From Thamnidium elegans (Eukaryota > Mucoromycota > Mucoromycetes > Mucorales > Mucoraceae): a stretch of DNA of 64,000 nucleotides. The DNA lies in NCBI GenBank assembly GCA_025201345.1, contig JAIXMG010000002.1:2108001-2172000 (forward strand), given 5' to 3'. Position 1 is the stretch's first letter; the number at the start of each line of letters is the position of its first letter. This document shows positions 34,846-46,516 of this stretch, piece by piece. The translations under genes were made by a program, and so were the position numbers. The notes under the pieces are model-generated. The model was not told the DNA's origin. It saw only the letters and a list, made by a program, of their open reading frames with translations, and made no database searches.

Positions 34846-35995
34846 CTGTTGGTACTTGGCAATGGGGAGATACTAGAGGTATATATTTGAAATAGAATTG
34901 TTATTACTTGATAGCTTATTTGTATAATTTAGTTTGGGGTTGGGTACCTGAAAATGAAAAGGGAGCCAAAGATGCATTTGATAAGGCTTTTGAACTTGGT
35001 ATTCCATTTTATAATACTGGTAAACATTATATATATATATATATTATACAATTTTTTTTAAAAAAAAAAGTATGTGTAATAGCTGAGGTTTATGGTGATG
35101 GTGAATCAGAGCGAGAGATCTATAGATTTAAACAATCTTATACAAAGGAACAACAAGACCAAGTGATTGTGGCTACTACGTACTATACGCATCGTGATAG
35201 AACAGGGTTTCCTCAAGTATTACTTTCTAATCTAAGAGATTCTTTGGGTCGTTTGGGTACTTTTAATGTAGACCTTTATCAAATTCATTCACCTGTTCAT
35301 ATTGACTCTATTGAAGTTGTCGGTAAAAAAAAGTAAAAGTTTATTTTTCGAGTAATACTAAAAAATTAAAATAGCTGATGCATTAGCAGACGCTTATGAC
35401 GCAGGTCTTATCAAGACAGTTGGTGTTTCCAATTATGGCTTAGAAGAAATTAAGCGTATGCATGCAGCACTTGAAAGGCGAAGCATTTCCTTGGCATCAA
35501 ATCAAATTTCTTACTCACTCATACGTAATATTCCTGAAAAGTCCGGTTTGATTCAATTGTGTCACGATCTCGGTGTTGCTATTTTAGCTTATTCTCGTAA
35601 CTAAGGAAAAAATATATTTTTCTGTAAAAGAATATTCTAAAAAAACTATTATATTTTTAGCAATTGGGATGGGCTTATTGACTGGAAAGTATAGTGCGTC
35701 AGGTCCATTTCCTCAAGGTCGCGTAAAATTGTTTAGTTCGTTAGATACAGATCAATTAAGTAGTCTGTTAGAACTTTTAAAGAGTCTTAGTCAAAAGTAT
35801 CAAGTTCCTCAAAGTGCTATTGCGTTGAATTGGTGCATTGTCAAGGGTACCATACCCCTGGGCGGAGCACGAACAGGTCTTCAAATGGAGCAAAATGCGC
35901 TCGCTTTGGGCTTTAGATTAGCTGACGAGGATGTAGACGCACTTGACCAATTTGCATTCCTTGGTGCCAACAGTAAAGAATGGCAACACGGTTAA
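34668..35995 (+). CDS. Aldo/keto reductase family protein with altered catalytic tetrad
   Basis: Six exons, 34668-34767, 34846-34878, 34933-35019, 35083-35322, 35375-35596 and 35661-35995, all joined in phase 1, give 338 aa. The (beta/alpha)8 AKR pattern is clear: VGTWQWGD, FYNTAEVYGDGESE, VDLYQIHSP, IKTVGVSNYGLEEIKRMHAA, LASNQISYSL, LAYSPIGMGLLTGKY, and ALNWCIVKGTIPLGGARTG for the NADP site. Of the Asp-Tyr-Lys-His tetrad, Tyr77 and His142 are present, but the Asp position reads Asn72 (FYNT instead of FDT) and the Lys position reads Thr106 (VATTYY instead of ATK). Other AKRs reduce carbonyls with NADPH. Activity here is doubtful. Confidence 0.88.
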
Positions 35996-36378
35996 AAAAA
36001 AAAAGTATCAGGTGTTTGCGTAGTTTTTTTTTTTTTTTTTTTTTTTTTGTGTAATAAAAAAGTTAAATTTATACATGCGACACTTTAAAAAAAAAATGGG
36101 GGGAGAGAGAGAGAGAGAGAGCTACTGCGCATTCTTTTACTAAGCATTGACAACATCAGTAGTAATGGTTTAAAACAGAGTTGTTTGGCGTCATATTATA
36201 CCTTGTTGTCTCAAATTCTTTTTTAATATAAACAATTTTCTTTTTTTTTTCTCTTTTTTTTTTTTCATTTAAACGTTTAAAGAATAGGTAAGACATTTTT
36301 ATTAAAAGCCTATACTAATCAAAGGAATGATTATATGACTATAAAAAAAAAGGTAACGTAGTCAAAAGGGAACGTTTC
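35996..36378. other. Convergent intergenic stretch
   Basis: Between the 3' ends of the reductase (+) and the bZIP gene (-). Poly-T of about 24 nt (36025-36048) and a (GA)n tract (36104-36121). Nothing coding. Confidence 0.6.
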
Positions 36379-37089
36379 TTATATCTCTGATGACGAACTA
36401 GCTAAATCGTCATCATCATCATCGTCAACATCTAACAAATCAATATCCATATTATAACTTGATTTTAAAGCGCCCACTTGATTTGTAAACTGAGGTAATG
36501 GATGATTCTTTTGACGGTCCATCCACTGACGCAATAATTTCTTTGCCACTGATTTGCCTCTTAATTTATCTGCATCTAATCTTAACTTTTGATTTTCTTC
36601 GCGCACTTCTCTTAGTTGTCTTTCAAGTAAAGCATTTCGTTCTGATATTTGATGAATCATGTTTCTCATTTCATGCTGTTGCGTGTTCTTTTTTTGTCGG
36701 TATTTAGCAGAAGCTGCTTTGTTACGTTGTCTTCTTTCTTGTAATGTAACCGTTTTGTTTTTACCTGCTGCTGCTGCTGCTTCTTCTTCTTCTTCTTCGT
36801 GGTAACCGTGTTGTGAAGAAGAAGGCGAGAAATCAAATGAGTGAGGTGACAATGGTGGCGAATGGATGTAGTGGTCTCGCTCTGGTGTAATGGGCGGTGA
36901 TTGAATCAAGTGATGTCGGTTTTGTGTGATGTCTTGATAAAAGTTATATCGTGGTAATGTCTGTGCTTCCTTTATGCGATGGTTAGTTGGTTTCGTTAGG
37001 AATCTTGGTACTTTAGAATCTTGATTAGTAGTAATAGAAGAAATTGACATTGGTTCTCTTTGAAAATTTTGACTAACAGTAGAGTACAT
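36379..37089 (-). CDS. bZIP transcription factor
   Basis: Single exon, 236 aa from the ATG at 37089. An in-frame Met further upstream at 37197 would add a hydrophobic, poly-Phe leader and is less likely. The central basic region QERRQRNKAASAKYRQKKN carries the N-x2-A-A-x2-K-x-R bZIP signature. The leucine zipper follows (MIHQISERNALLERQLREVR). The sequence NKAASAKYR is close to the Cys3/Met4 and Atf groups, so a role in sulphur or nutrient control is possible but unproven. The N-terminal half is Pro/Ser/His-rich (HSPPLSPHSFDFSPSSS), with an acidic poly-Glu and poly-Ala run before the basic region and an Asp7 run near the C-terminus. Confidence 0.88.
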   Translation of the reverse strand: MYSTVSQNFQREPMSISSITTNQDSKVPRFLTKPTNHRIKEAQTLPRYNFYQDITQNRHHLIQSPPITPERDHYIHSPPLSPHSFDFSPSSSQHGYHEEEEEEAAAAAGKNKTVTLQERRQRNKAASAKYRQKKNTQQHEMRNMIHQISERNALLERQLREVREENQKLRLDADKLRGKSVAKKLLRQWMDRQKNHPLPQFTNQVGALKSSYNMDIDLLDVDDDDDDDLASSSSEI

Positions 37090-37460
37090 CTTTTTTTTTT
37101 GATGTTGTTGTAATGTGTTGGATAAGAAAAAAAAAAAAAAGAATAGTACGATATACAAGCTATAAATACCCATTTTTAAGACACTGAGCCCAAACAATCG
37201 ACGGTCATATATGTTTGAGAATTTTATTTGTTTGATACTTTTCTCATTTTGGTCATATTAAAAAGGAACTATTATAATGAAATACTATGCAGTACTTTTT
37301 TGTTTCTCACATACATTTAGACATATATACATGTAAACAATTACACACACACACACACACACACCAGAAATTAATTAATTATACTAAAGAAATGGTTTTT
37401 TTTTTATTGTTTGATGGTCTCAAATGTCGTTCTTTTATATTATTTCTCCAACCCCGTGAT
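37090..37460. other. Intergenic stretch
   Basis: Promoter side of the bZIP gene and 3' side of the phosphodiesterase gene. A (CA)n tract lies at 37344-37363. No gene seen. Confidence 0.6.
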
Positions 37461-39043
37461 TTACTCTACTTCCAGTAGTCCATTTAAAGTGTTATTATTA
37501 TTAGCTGGTTTCAAATGCAAAATTCGTGACATGACACTATAGAGTTCTACGTTCCAGAAAGGAAGAAAGGTCTTTTGGTTAGGGAAATCAGGTCCTTGCG
37601 CTACAAAGATAGCTCTGGATTCAGATGATAAGTTGTCATAACCGTGTACACCGCGAGGATAATAATCACCATGACTTGAATTAAAACTTTGATGTGTAAC
37701 AAAGTTCCATCCTGGGTCAGGTAAAACCAATAACGGCGCTATTCTTTGATTATCACGGAAATGGTAACGGCTAGGGAAATCTTCCCGCTTGTATACTTCG
37801 AAATGAGGTATATCAAGTGAATTATGCAGTCTTCTAAAGGCTTGGTATAGTTTATCTACAGACGCGGATTCATCTTGGTTAGGGTGGACTCGAATACCGA
37901 GTGTGGGCTCAGTCTCGATACGCCAGATCAAATCCATCTCTTCTGTAGTAAGAACTTCGTCGTAGTAGATTAATCGATCATTGTCAGATTCAGACATACC
38001 GTGGTCACTAACAATCATCAAGTTGACTATATCTGTCAAATTTCTTTCTTTTAAACCTTGTAGTAATCTACCAATACTTTGATCAGCGAGATTTAATTGA
38101 GTTAAAGTCTATTTACAATATTTTATGAGAATCCATAATATATATGATATATATATATATTACCTCGTTGGCGTAAGGACCATATTTATGCCCTGCTTGA
38201 TCTATTTGCTGCACATATAAACCAACAAACTGAGGTCTATCCTGCAACGGTAAATCAAACCAATCAAATACCTGATTTACTTTATCATCAAACTTAATAT
38301 GGTCATTAAAGGCAACGGAATAAGTAGGGCGAAGACCATCAAATTCAGTACTGCAACCAGGCCACATAATAACACCAGATTTCTTTTTTTGTCGCACGGC
38401 CGTAATCCATATCTTTTTTCTATTATTAGTAAACTTCTACACACACGCACACACATGATTTTTTCTTTTTATAATAACTTACAGGTTCTCCTCCCCACCA
38501 TTTAGAATCCCAACTTTTATCGGGACTCTTGTAATAAAAGCTATCGTTTAATTTTGAATCATAAAAGTAATTTCCAACTATACCGTGTGATTCTGGGTAT
38601 AATCCTGTTACTAAAGACCAATGATTTGGAAACGTGATTGGCTTTACTTTTTGATTATTACAATGGTTTTCTTTGTACATATTTTATTGTTAACTTACCG
38701 GAAATGATGGTGTCATATAATCTGCTCTTGCACCTCGTTTAGCTTTTTTTATGTAGTAGGGTTATTATTATGCTTGTAATATATATTGCATGATTATTTT
38801 TTTTTGGGGGAGGGTTTACCTATACCACTTAAAACAGGTGTAAGATGTAAATCGAGATCATGGTTTACAACTCCATCCAAAGAAATGAAAATGACGGTTG
38901 GCGCAAACTCATGAGTTCCATTATTGTATGTAGGTCCTTCTTCATTATCAGTAACTAAACCATTTACCATTACACCACCCAATAATATAGTGGCTAAACT
39001 TATCAAGACAATAGCAAAAATTTTATTCTTCCCTGCTCCTCTC

Positions 39044-39074
<31 letters not shown>

Positions 39075-39226
39075 GGTTATTCATTTCGCAATTAGCTTCC
39101 AATACAAAGATATATTACTTTCTCAGTAAGCTCATTTACCTCTTCGTCCGGTTCAGCAGGTCCAATAGACTGATAACGAGTATGGTTAGTTGTTGGTAGA
39201 ATTCCACTTGTTTCACTAGAGGTCAT
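37461..39226 (-). CDS. Ectonucleotide pyrophosphatase/phosphodiesterase (ENPP/NPP family), type II membrane protein
   Basis: Six exons, 39226-39119, 39042-38820, 38742-38699, 38641-38483, 38412-38164 and 38108-37461, give 476 aa. A cytosolic tail is followed by a membrane anchor (about 43-65, [20 protein letters not shown]). The alkaline-phosphatase-fold core then shows the zinc and nucleophile sites: D92 in SLDGVV, T128 in [22 protein letters not shown]249 and H253 in [10 protein letters not shown]296 and H297 in SDHGMSE, and a late histidine in GVHGYDN. These enzymes hydrolyse nucleotide phosphodiester and pyrophosphate bonds outside the cell or in the secretory lumen. Intron 1 contains a run of about 27 A just before its acceptor. 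The acceptor of exon 4 (gtaaag) was chosen for in-frame continuity. Confidence 0.92.
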
Positions 39227-39387
39227 TATCACAATAATAAAATAGAGAATAGAGAATAAAAAAGAGGAGTAATAGTAGAAAAGGAGAAAGGCTTTTATTG
39301 TCGAAATATAGATAAAGAATGGGGAAAAAAATAATAACATTAAACTTCGGACTTTTAAGAGTGTGTGTACACACAACAATAGTGTAC

Positions 39388-41496
39388 TTAAAGTTCATCA
39401 TGCTCACTTTGCGGTCGACGAGGTTGGCACCTAATAGAGGAAGAAGTTCCTAGAACAGCATGATATTTATAGGCTTCGTACAACTATAGAAATATTTTAT
39501 TTGCATTAATTTTAATAATTTTTTGATATAAAAAAAAAAAGGTTATATTCTTACCATGTCTTTCATTCCATTAATACTCATAATGAACGAATCACTTTCT
39601 ACTTTATTCGCTAAGAAATCAGCTGGCATCATCGGAAATCGAATACTTTGCAATATGTTGGCAAGGTCTAATCGAAGATCATGTGGATCAACTGGATTGA
39701 TTACTCTGTGTGTTACCGTTTCTTCCTTCACCGGTTTAGGCTCTTCTTCTTCCTCATCATCTTCATCTGGTTCTTCTACTGCTAAAGAAATAGCAAGAGG
39801 TTCTACATCAACGACAGATGCTAATAGTTGTGTTCTGGTCATGGAGAGGTTTTTCCCTTCTTCGTCTCTTTCTTTTCGAATATTTCCTATGATCGTTACC
39901 TTATCTTCTCTTTGCTTTGCCCAGACCAAAACTGCTTTGTATAATTCGGTTTCTTCGGGTAAATCACCTACCTCTATATCTAACGACATCTTGATCACTC
40001 TCGGTTGAGCGTATAGCCAAGACGAGTGTGCTATCAATGTCTTCATTTCTACACTGGCATAAGAAGCACACGTACTAGTTGTTTTTTCACATCCGTACAT
40101 GTCTATAGCAAATAATTATCAGTTAAAAATCTCTATCTTGTTTGATTTATCTCTCTGTCTATACGCAAATTACCTGCACACTCCCAAACATCCCATATAT
40201 TATCTTCGTTTAGTTCTTGCCTTAAATAACGGAGAGATTCCTCTCTTATATTTGATATTTGAAACCGATCTGATGCCTTTAGCATTTCATAAGCATCATT
40301 AACACCGTCAATATTTATCTTGAGTGTGTAACAGTACTTTAATAATCGATAAAATATATCGTGCCTTACATCGCTGATTGTTATTTGGTTTTGATGCGAT
40401 TCCTTCATACCGTTGGTAAATATGATTTTAAACCATGGAGAGACGGCAGCTAAAATGTTCTTGTGGCCGTGGAATATTCGAATGTTTTCTTTCTCTTGTT
40501 CGTCGCGAAGACAGGTAATGGTATGTTCGGAAACCAGGTCTTCCTCAATCACCTTGAACGATATGTCAGAGAAATCTTGCGAGTCGATGTACTGCGAGAA
40601 GGGTGAGGCTGTCATGATATCAGTAGAGGCTGCAGATGTCATGTTATTCACTTCGGATTTGAGAATAGTGATATTGACTGACAAGGAGACTTGATCTCGA
40701 CTTAAAAATGGAATTATACTACTTAGTGTACCTAACGAATCTTCTCCCCATCTTGTATTCTCTATTTTAAGATTCTTTTTAGTATAAAAAGAGTTTTTTT
40801 TTTTTTTTATATATTTATAAAAGGTTTCTTTTTTACTTTCTGTAAACCAAACAGGTTGTAACCCTTTTTTTTTTTTTTTTTGAAGAAAAAATTGATTAGT
40901 ATCTATAATTTTTTTTTTTAAAAAAAAAATAGGTTTATTACTTTTTCCAACTCCAAAATCGTTATAGTAACTAGATGGATTGGTATTATTTATCTTGAGT
41001 GCCAACTGAACGTTCTTTCGAATTCCCCTTAAAGAACCTGGAGATGTCTCGTGTATTTGTACGTATATTGAAAGCATCTAAGAATAAAATAAAAAAAAAG
41101 GGTTAACGTTTACTTGACGACAATTTTTTTTTTATTCTTTTTACCTCTGGACTTTTCGTTTTGCCTTTAAACAGCTATATATTTATCAGTTATTATCTAC
41201 ACAAAATATATATTTTTAAAACAAAAAATTCTTACTTTTATAGACCTATTAAAGTAAAAAAAACATCTTTTTTCTATTTAATAAACAAAGATAAAAAAAA
41301 AAAGGAGTGGGAGCAACTTTTACCATTTTAAATCATCGAATAGTAACGGTGGACTACTGTACTCTACACCTAAACGAAGCTGAGACCATTGTGGTACACG
41401 CCAATGACAGGTATGTGAACTTTTGATATGTCCCACTTTTTTTTTTCGTTAGTGTGTACCGAGAAAAAAAAACTGGCATTTTTTACCTTCGTTCAT
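39388..41496 (-). CDS. MATH-BTB-BACK domain protein (substrate adaptor for Cul3 type)
   Basis: Nine exons on the minus strand: 41496-41487 (10 nt), 41435-41324, 41245-41236 (10 nt), 41174-41145, 41077-40942, 40863-40837, 40761-40174, 40102-39555 and 39483-39388. They give 518 aa in frame. Residues 5-155 look like a MATH-type domain (CHWRVPQWSQL, then WSIKLFKG and LSIYVQIHETS). The BTB/POZ fold follows (FSDISFKVIEEDL, FHGHKNILAAVSPWFKIIF, YRLLKYCYTLKINID). A BACK region comes next (IWDVWECADMYGC, LYKAVLVWAKQRE), then an acidic Glu/Asp-rich linker. Such proteins recruit substrates to Cullin-3 ubiquitin ligases. Use of two 10-nt exons makes the N-terminus the least certain part. Confidence 0.82.
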
Positions 41497-41507
41497 TTTT
41501 TTTAAAA

Positions 41508-41538
<31 letters not shown>

Positions 41539-42243
41539 TATAGGAGAAAGAGAAACAAAGTTTAAATATTCTACTTAGTTTTTTACTTGGTTCGTCGTTC
41601 TAGCCACTAAGCTTTTGGACAAGATTGAAATGGGATCCTTTGGGTAATTATATATCCAGTAATATAAATGAGAAGCTTGCTTTACAAGATTCTTTTTCCG
41701 CAAAAAAAAAAAAAAAGGGTGACCTTCCTCGTCAGCCTAAAAAGGTTTGCTAGATTCTTTTATATGCAATTTTTATTGACCTTGCAAAATTACGAAAAAC
41801 AGGTGAGTGATACCCCTATCGGTTCTTTCGTATATAAATTCACGGCCTCTTAAAGAGACTTTGATTAAAAGTATATATCGTAACCTTCTATACATAACAA
41901 AGCCCTCTATCTAATAGTACAAAGCATCTTGTAGTTCTACTATAAAATATACCAAAAACTAGAAATTAGTTTCTTTTAGACCAAGTATGTTTTTTAAGAG
42001 TAGAAATAAAAATAGCTCGTTTATTATACTGAAATTCAGATTATTAAGTTTTACATGATACAGTTATAACGTACGATGGTGTGTTGTGTTTTATACATAT
42101 ATAATCTAGTAAATAAGGACTGATAATACGTAAATGAATCAGGCCTTACTATCTCATAAAATAAAAACTATTTGCTTTGTATATTTTTACGTATTCTTTA
42201 TTAATACTACATTTTTAAAAGTATAGCTTAACAAAAGCCGCAA
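41497..42243. other. Intergenic stretch
   Basis: Promoter of the MATH-BTB gene and 3' side of the first CAP gene. A (GA)n tract lies at 41511-41533. A short frame at 41668-41853 shows no family features. Confidence 0.6.
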
Positions 42244-42793
42244 CTACTGTCTAAAGACATTGGCGAGGTATTCGCCTTGATAGTTACCGGGAGGACCATA
42301 ATTGCAGACATAAAAGACACCGTCACTACATGAAGTAGCTCCACAGCCAATTTCTGTAGTTCCTTTCCAGACTACTTGAGTGAAATGAAGGATCTCTTGA
42401 CCGTTAGAGGAAGCACCGCTATTGAAATCATAGTTTGATACTTCATCGTACCAGGCATCAACAGCTGCTTCCATAGATGTGTATCCCATCCCGATATTTT
42501 GTCCAGTGCCTTGCATCTAAAATTTTGAAGAACATTTAGTCATAGTTACTAAGTATCGCCTTTGGTATAATTAACTTACTACACTATGTCCAAATACACA
42601 AGTTTGACTAAGTCCTTGTGCATGGTTAGCTAAGTCTTGGTTCCAACGAACACCGGCAACATGATGTCTAGCACGATAATTGTTATGAGAGTTCAAGGCT
42701 GGAGTCATAATACTATCAGTAGGAGCGCAAGATACAAATTGAGAGGCAATAGTGAGAGCAGCAGAGAGTTTAGAGAGAGAGTAGAAAGACCAT
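42244..42793 (-). pseudogene. CAP/PR-1 family secreted protein, frameshifted in the signal peptide
   Basis: Paralog of the neighbouring CAP gene, with the same two-exon plan (42793-42580 and 42516-42244). Exon 2 encodes an intact SCP core end: GTGQNIGMGYTSMEAAVDAW, HFTQVVWKGTTEIGCGA and YVCNYGPPGNY. Exon 1 encodes HNNYRARHHVAGVRWNQDLA and an intact mature N-terminus, but reading from the ATG hits a stop after seven codons. A dinucleotide CT tract at 42771-42782 lies in the signal-peptide part. A change of two bases there would put the ATG in frame with a normal leader, so this may be slippage, a recent null allele or a sequencing error. CAP proteins bind sterols or act as secreted effectors. 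Confidence 0.75.
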
Positions 42794-43334
42794 TGTTTAT
42801 AATTGGTAGTATTATAGAATAGAAAATTGAGTATAATAATTAAATTTATCGGAAAATACTATTTATAAATAATAATAAAAAGGCTTCGCTTTCTTGTATA
42901 GGATAATCAAAAAGTCTCATGTCTTGGCTAATAAATAATATATAAGCTATTATAAATACGTAAACTGTAAAAAGAGTTCGGAATAGTTATACGCATTTTA
43001 AATAATAAAAAAGCCACTAAATGTGATAATAACAATAGTATGGGCGAAGCGTATGTTTTAAAATTGGTTTCTAGAAGTCGGCCTTTAAACGAAAAAAAAC
43101 TTTGCCATAAATATTATGCACCTATCTATGTTTATTGTCATTTGACTTGACGAATTTACCAATTGGAGGAATTGTTTGTAGTTGGGGCGAGATATTTACT
43201 ACTATTGTTACGCACTTGCAAAAGAAAAAAAATATAATGGCTTTTTATTTTTTCAATTGTAAAATCATATTTATTTTTATTTTATTACTTAATTACGTAT
43301 TACGACAATATAAAATAAATAAAATTTATGAAAG
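42794..43334. other. Spacer between tandem CAP genes
   Basis: Promoter of the frameshifted paralog and 3' side of the intact one. AT-rich, with no gene seen. Confidence 0.6.
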
Positions 43335-43887
43335 TTATGGTCGCAAGACATTGTCAATGAATTCATTATCATAGTTTCCAGGAGGTCCGTAGTTACAGAC
43401 ATAGTAGACACCTGGGAGGTTGTCACAGTTGGTAGCGCCGCAACCAATTTCTGTAGTACCTTTCCAGACAACTTGAGTAAAATGACCAGTAGCTCCACCA
43501 TTGCTAGAAGCTCCAGTATTATAATCATAGTTTGCTACTTCGTCATACCATTTATCGATAGCTGCTTCCATGGATGGGTATCCGTAAGCAATATTTTGAC
43601 CGGTGCCTTCCAGCTAAATAATCCAACTGTTAGTTATATAACAAATATAATAAACATCAAAGATTGAAACTTACAATACTGTGACCCCAAACACAAGATT
43701 GACTGACTTGAAGAGCATGGTTAGCCAAGTTTTGATTCCAGGTAAGACCACCAACATGATGTCTAGCACGATAGTTGTTATGAGAGTTCAATGCTTGGAC
43801 CATAACATCATCGGTAGGAGCGCATGACACAAGTTGAGAAGCAATAGCGACAGTAGCAGCAAGTTTAAAAGCGGTAGATAAGGCCAT
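43335..43887 (-). CDS. CAP/PR-1 (SCP) domain secreted protein
   Basis: Two exons, 43887-43675 and 43613-43335, give 163 aa. A signal peptide occupies about residues 1-23 (KLAATVAIASQLVSC). The CAP domain follows: LNSHNNYRARHHVGGLTWNQ with its first site His, CVWGHS, GTGQNIAYGYPSMEAAIDKW, HFTQVVWKGTTEIGCGATNC and YVCNYGPPGNYDNEF. The Cys pattern implies disulfides in a secreted protein. Fungal family members (Pry, PR-1-like) bind and export sterols and lipids, and some are virulence factors in plant-associated fungi. Length is typical of single-domain members. The frameshifted neighbour is a tandem duplicate about 540 bp away. Confidence 0.93.
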
Positions 43888-44615
43888 TGTTTTAGTTGAT
43901 TGATAATATAGAAGATGAACTGATAATAATAATAAAAATTATTTTTATTCCTCCCCTTTTATATAAAATTAAGCTCTAGTGGATTACCACTTGCAAATAA
44001 ATAAAAAAGGGCTTTGCTTTCTTCTATTCAAAAAAATATAGAATATGGCCTGTCAAAGGTCAGAGCAAAGTCATCAGAACTCAACGGGTTGCTAACAGAA
44101 CCCCCTTAGGTACTTTGTATGCATGAAAGCTACTGACGAAAACAATAGCATAGCCATTCTTTTATGCGCCAAGCCTTCAAAAGTCTTTTCTAAAAAATAA
44201 AAATAAAACTTTTAAACAAGAGGTTTTGTCACAATATGCACTGAGCCTTTGCAATTCTTAGAATAATTTGGCTAGGGGCTAATGGTTAAGTTGGTCATTT
44301 ACATCAAAGGTATTTTTATTTTTTTTTACTTGTTTATACGGTATTGGTAGAGAAAAATAGTGGCTATGTCGTTGTAAATAGTGCATATAAAAAAGGTCAC
44401 ATAACCAGAGGAACGAGCTCAGATATAATATTTACAGCGTAAATCATTGACATGTCCTGGAGTCATATAAAAAATAAATACTTTACAAGGATAATCAACG
44501 ATAAATGATGGATTATAATTCTCAAAATAGTTAGCTCTTAGGGTCATACAACTTATTAAAAAAAAATTCTGTATCTTCATATATAAGAGCTTAAACATTA
44601 GAACCACAGCCAAAT

Positions 44616-44649
<34 letters not shown>

Positions 44650-46516
44650 GGGAACTAAACACGTTGTTTTTTCACCTCTTGTTTTTTAGTCAAAAATCAC
44701 GGATGTTTTGTGATTACTCTGGATCCACTTTGCCTTTGTGGGCAAATAGTCGAAAATAAAGTACCTGTTTATACACTTCTAATCTATGTCAAATAAAGCT
44801 TTTAATCCAAAAATTGAGAGAGTAATCACTGTTTAAAAATAACTTTTTTTTTGGAAAAGAAAACTCGCGTTTTTTGAGTGACTATATTTCCAGACTTTTT
44901 AATTTATGCGATTATAAAAAATCTAGTTTTCTATTACTATTATTGGCTATAATAGTAATTAAAGATATTTAATAGTTCTTCATTATTCACTTATAAATAA
45001 AAGCGCTATAATCAAAACTGAGCAAGAAAACGCAAAAATTTCGTATTTAAACATTGATTACTCGCTCAGTATGTTTAATAAGAATATGCTTTTAGATGTA
45101 TTAGAAGTGTCTAAAAGATTACTTTATTATACTTGTTTTTTTTAAGGATACGTTTGAAACACTCCACAGTATCTTTATACACTGTAATGTCTCTATGCAT
45201 CTCTGCGCCTCTATAAACCACAATATATAATATAGTACCTAGTACATTGTAATACTCAAATCTCCATCAAAGTATAGTATTGACATCTCGACTCATAATA
45301 ACGCTAAAAACGGCTTTATCTTTGTGTGCTCTTTGTTACTTAATTATATGAAAAAAAAAATAAGCTTTTGTCAAAGCAACTAAAAAGCAATGAGGTTTTA
45401 TACGTAATATAGTTTAAAATAGGCAGTTCAAGAACTCTTACCAAAGTGTACATTAATACTATCAATAAAAGAAAAAAGAAGATCTTGATTCGTACAAACT
45501 CATTTATTATATATCGATACCTGACAACACTTTTACTTTCAAAAAGAAAAAGGAATGTGCTAAGATGGGTGGCTTTTGTCTATTAGATTGTCAAGTTGCA
45601 GCTAGATGTATATGTTGTAATAGTGTAAGTTTAGTGATGCGAGTATAGTATATAATTAAAAACGAACTGATAAAAGAGAGAAGCGATAAATAGGAAATAG
45701 ACTTTCTTTCTTTTGATTTTAAAAAAAGGGGTCAAATTACAAAAAAAAAAGGGAGACTGCAAAAAGCGCAAAGTAGCAGTTTAAGGACTATTATTACAGA
45801 AAGAAGATCTGGTCAAAGTTCTCAGAACCATAATAATGGGGTTCAGTGACAAAAAAAATACTCTGCTAAACTTTAAGCTAATTTCAGAACTCATTACAGA
45901 AGCAACATATTTGATTGCTACATAACATAATAAAATAAATAAAAAGAGGCAGAGCTTTAAATTAGATTCGAGAAAAAAAGGTACTACAAACTTTTAATAA
46001 GAAAAAATAGAATCACTAAACATCTAAATCGATTTCACTCTGAAATACGAATATTAAAAGTAATGGAGGTTCGAATGGAGTCACTATTATTTTATTTTAT
46101 TTTTTCTATCTTTTTCTTTTAATTTTATACTTTATACTTTATTTTACGTTATTTTTTTTTTCTCTTTCTTCTCATTTACACCCTTCGTCGAAAACCCATA
46201 GTCTCTTCATTCTCTCATTACGACTTTTGTAGAGGTTTAAAGGAATTTCGATTCGGGAATATTTTTTAAACCAATCATTTTCAATTAAAATGCAAAGGGA
46301 AAAAAAAAGTGTAACTAGGCACGCGTCACACAAAAATGTCACGTCACACAAATCATGTCAACGAATCACGGGTATAAATTGACCCGTTTTTTTTTTCCTT
46401 TTTTGTTTTTTTTCTCTTTTTTTTTCTTCACAACTACAAAAGGTAACTGGCCAGATATTTACTAACTATTATTACAGTTTTTGGGACTCTGATCAAGTCT
46501 TTTTTCTGTAATAGTA
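43888..46516. other. Gene-free, repeat-like stretch
   Basis: No gene supported. It includes poly-A/poly-T runs and a block near 45250-45300 similar to 11040-11090. A 20-codon Cys-rich frame starting at 45565 ends in a donor-like gtaag, but I found no matching second exon. Two adjacent copies of a tgtcacgtcacacaaa-like motif lie near 46330-46355. Confidence 0.5.

Noticed and set aside
39556..40008. 150-codon plus-strand frame
   Set aside because: Antisense shadow of the BTB gene's exon 8, with Ser runs created by the reverse of Glu codons.
45565..45630. Cys-rich mini frame MGGFCLLDCQVAARCICC with a donor-like end
   Set aside because: No downstream exon in phase and no family; too short to call.
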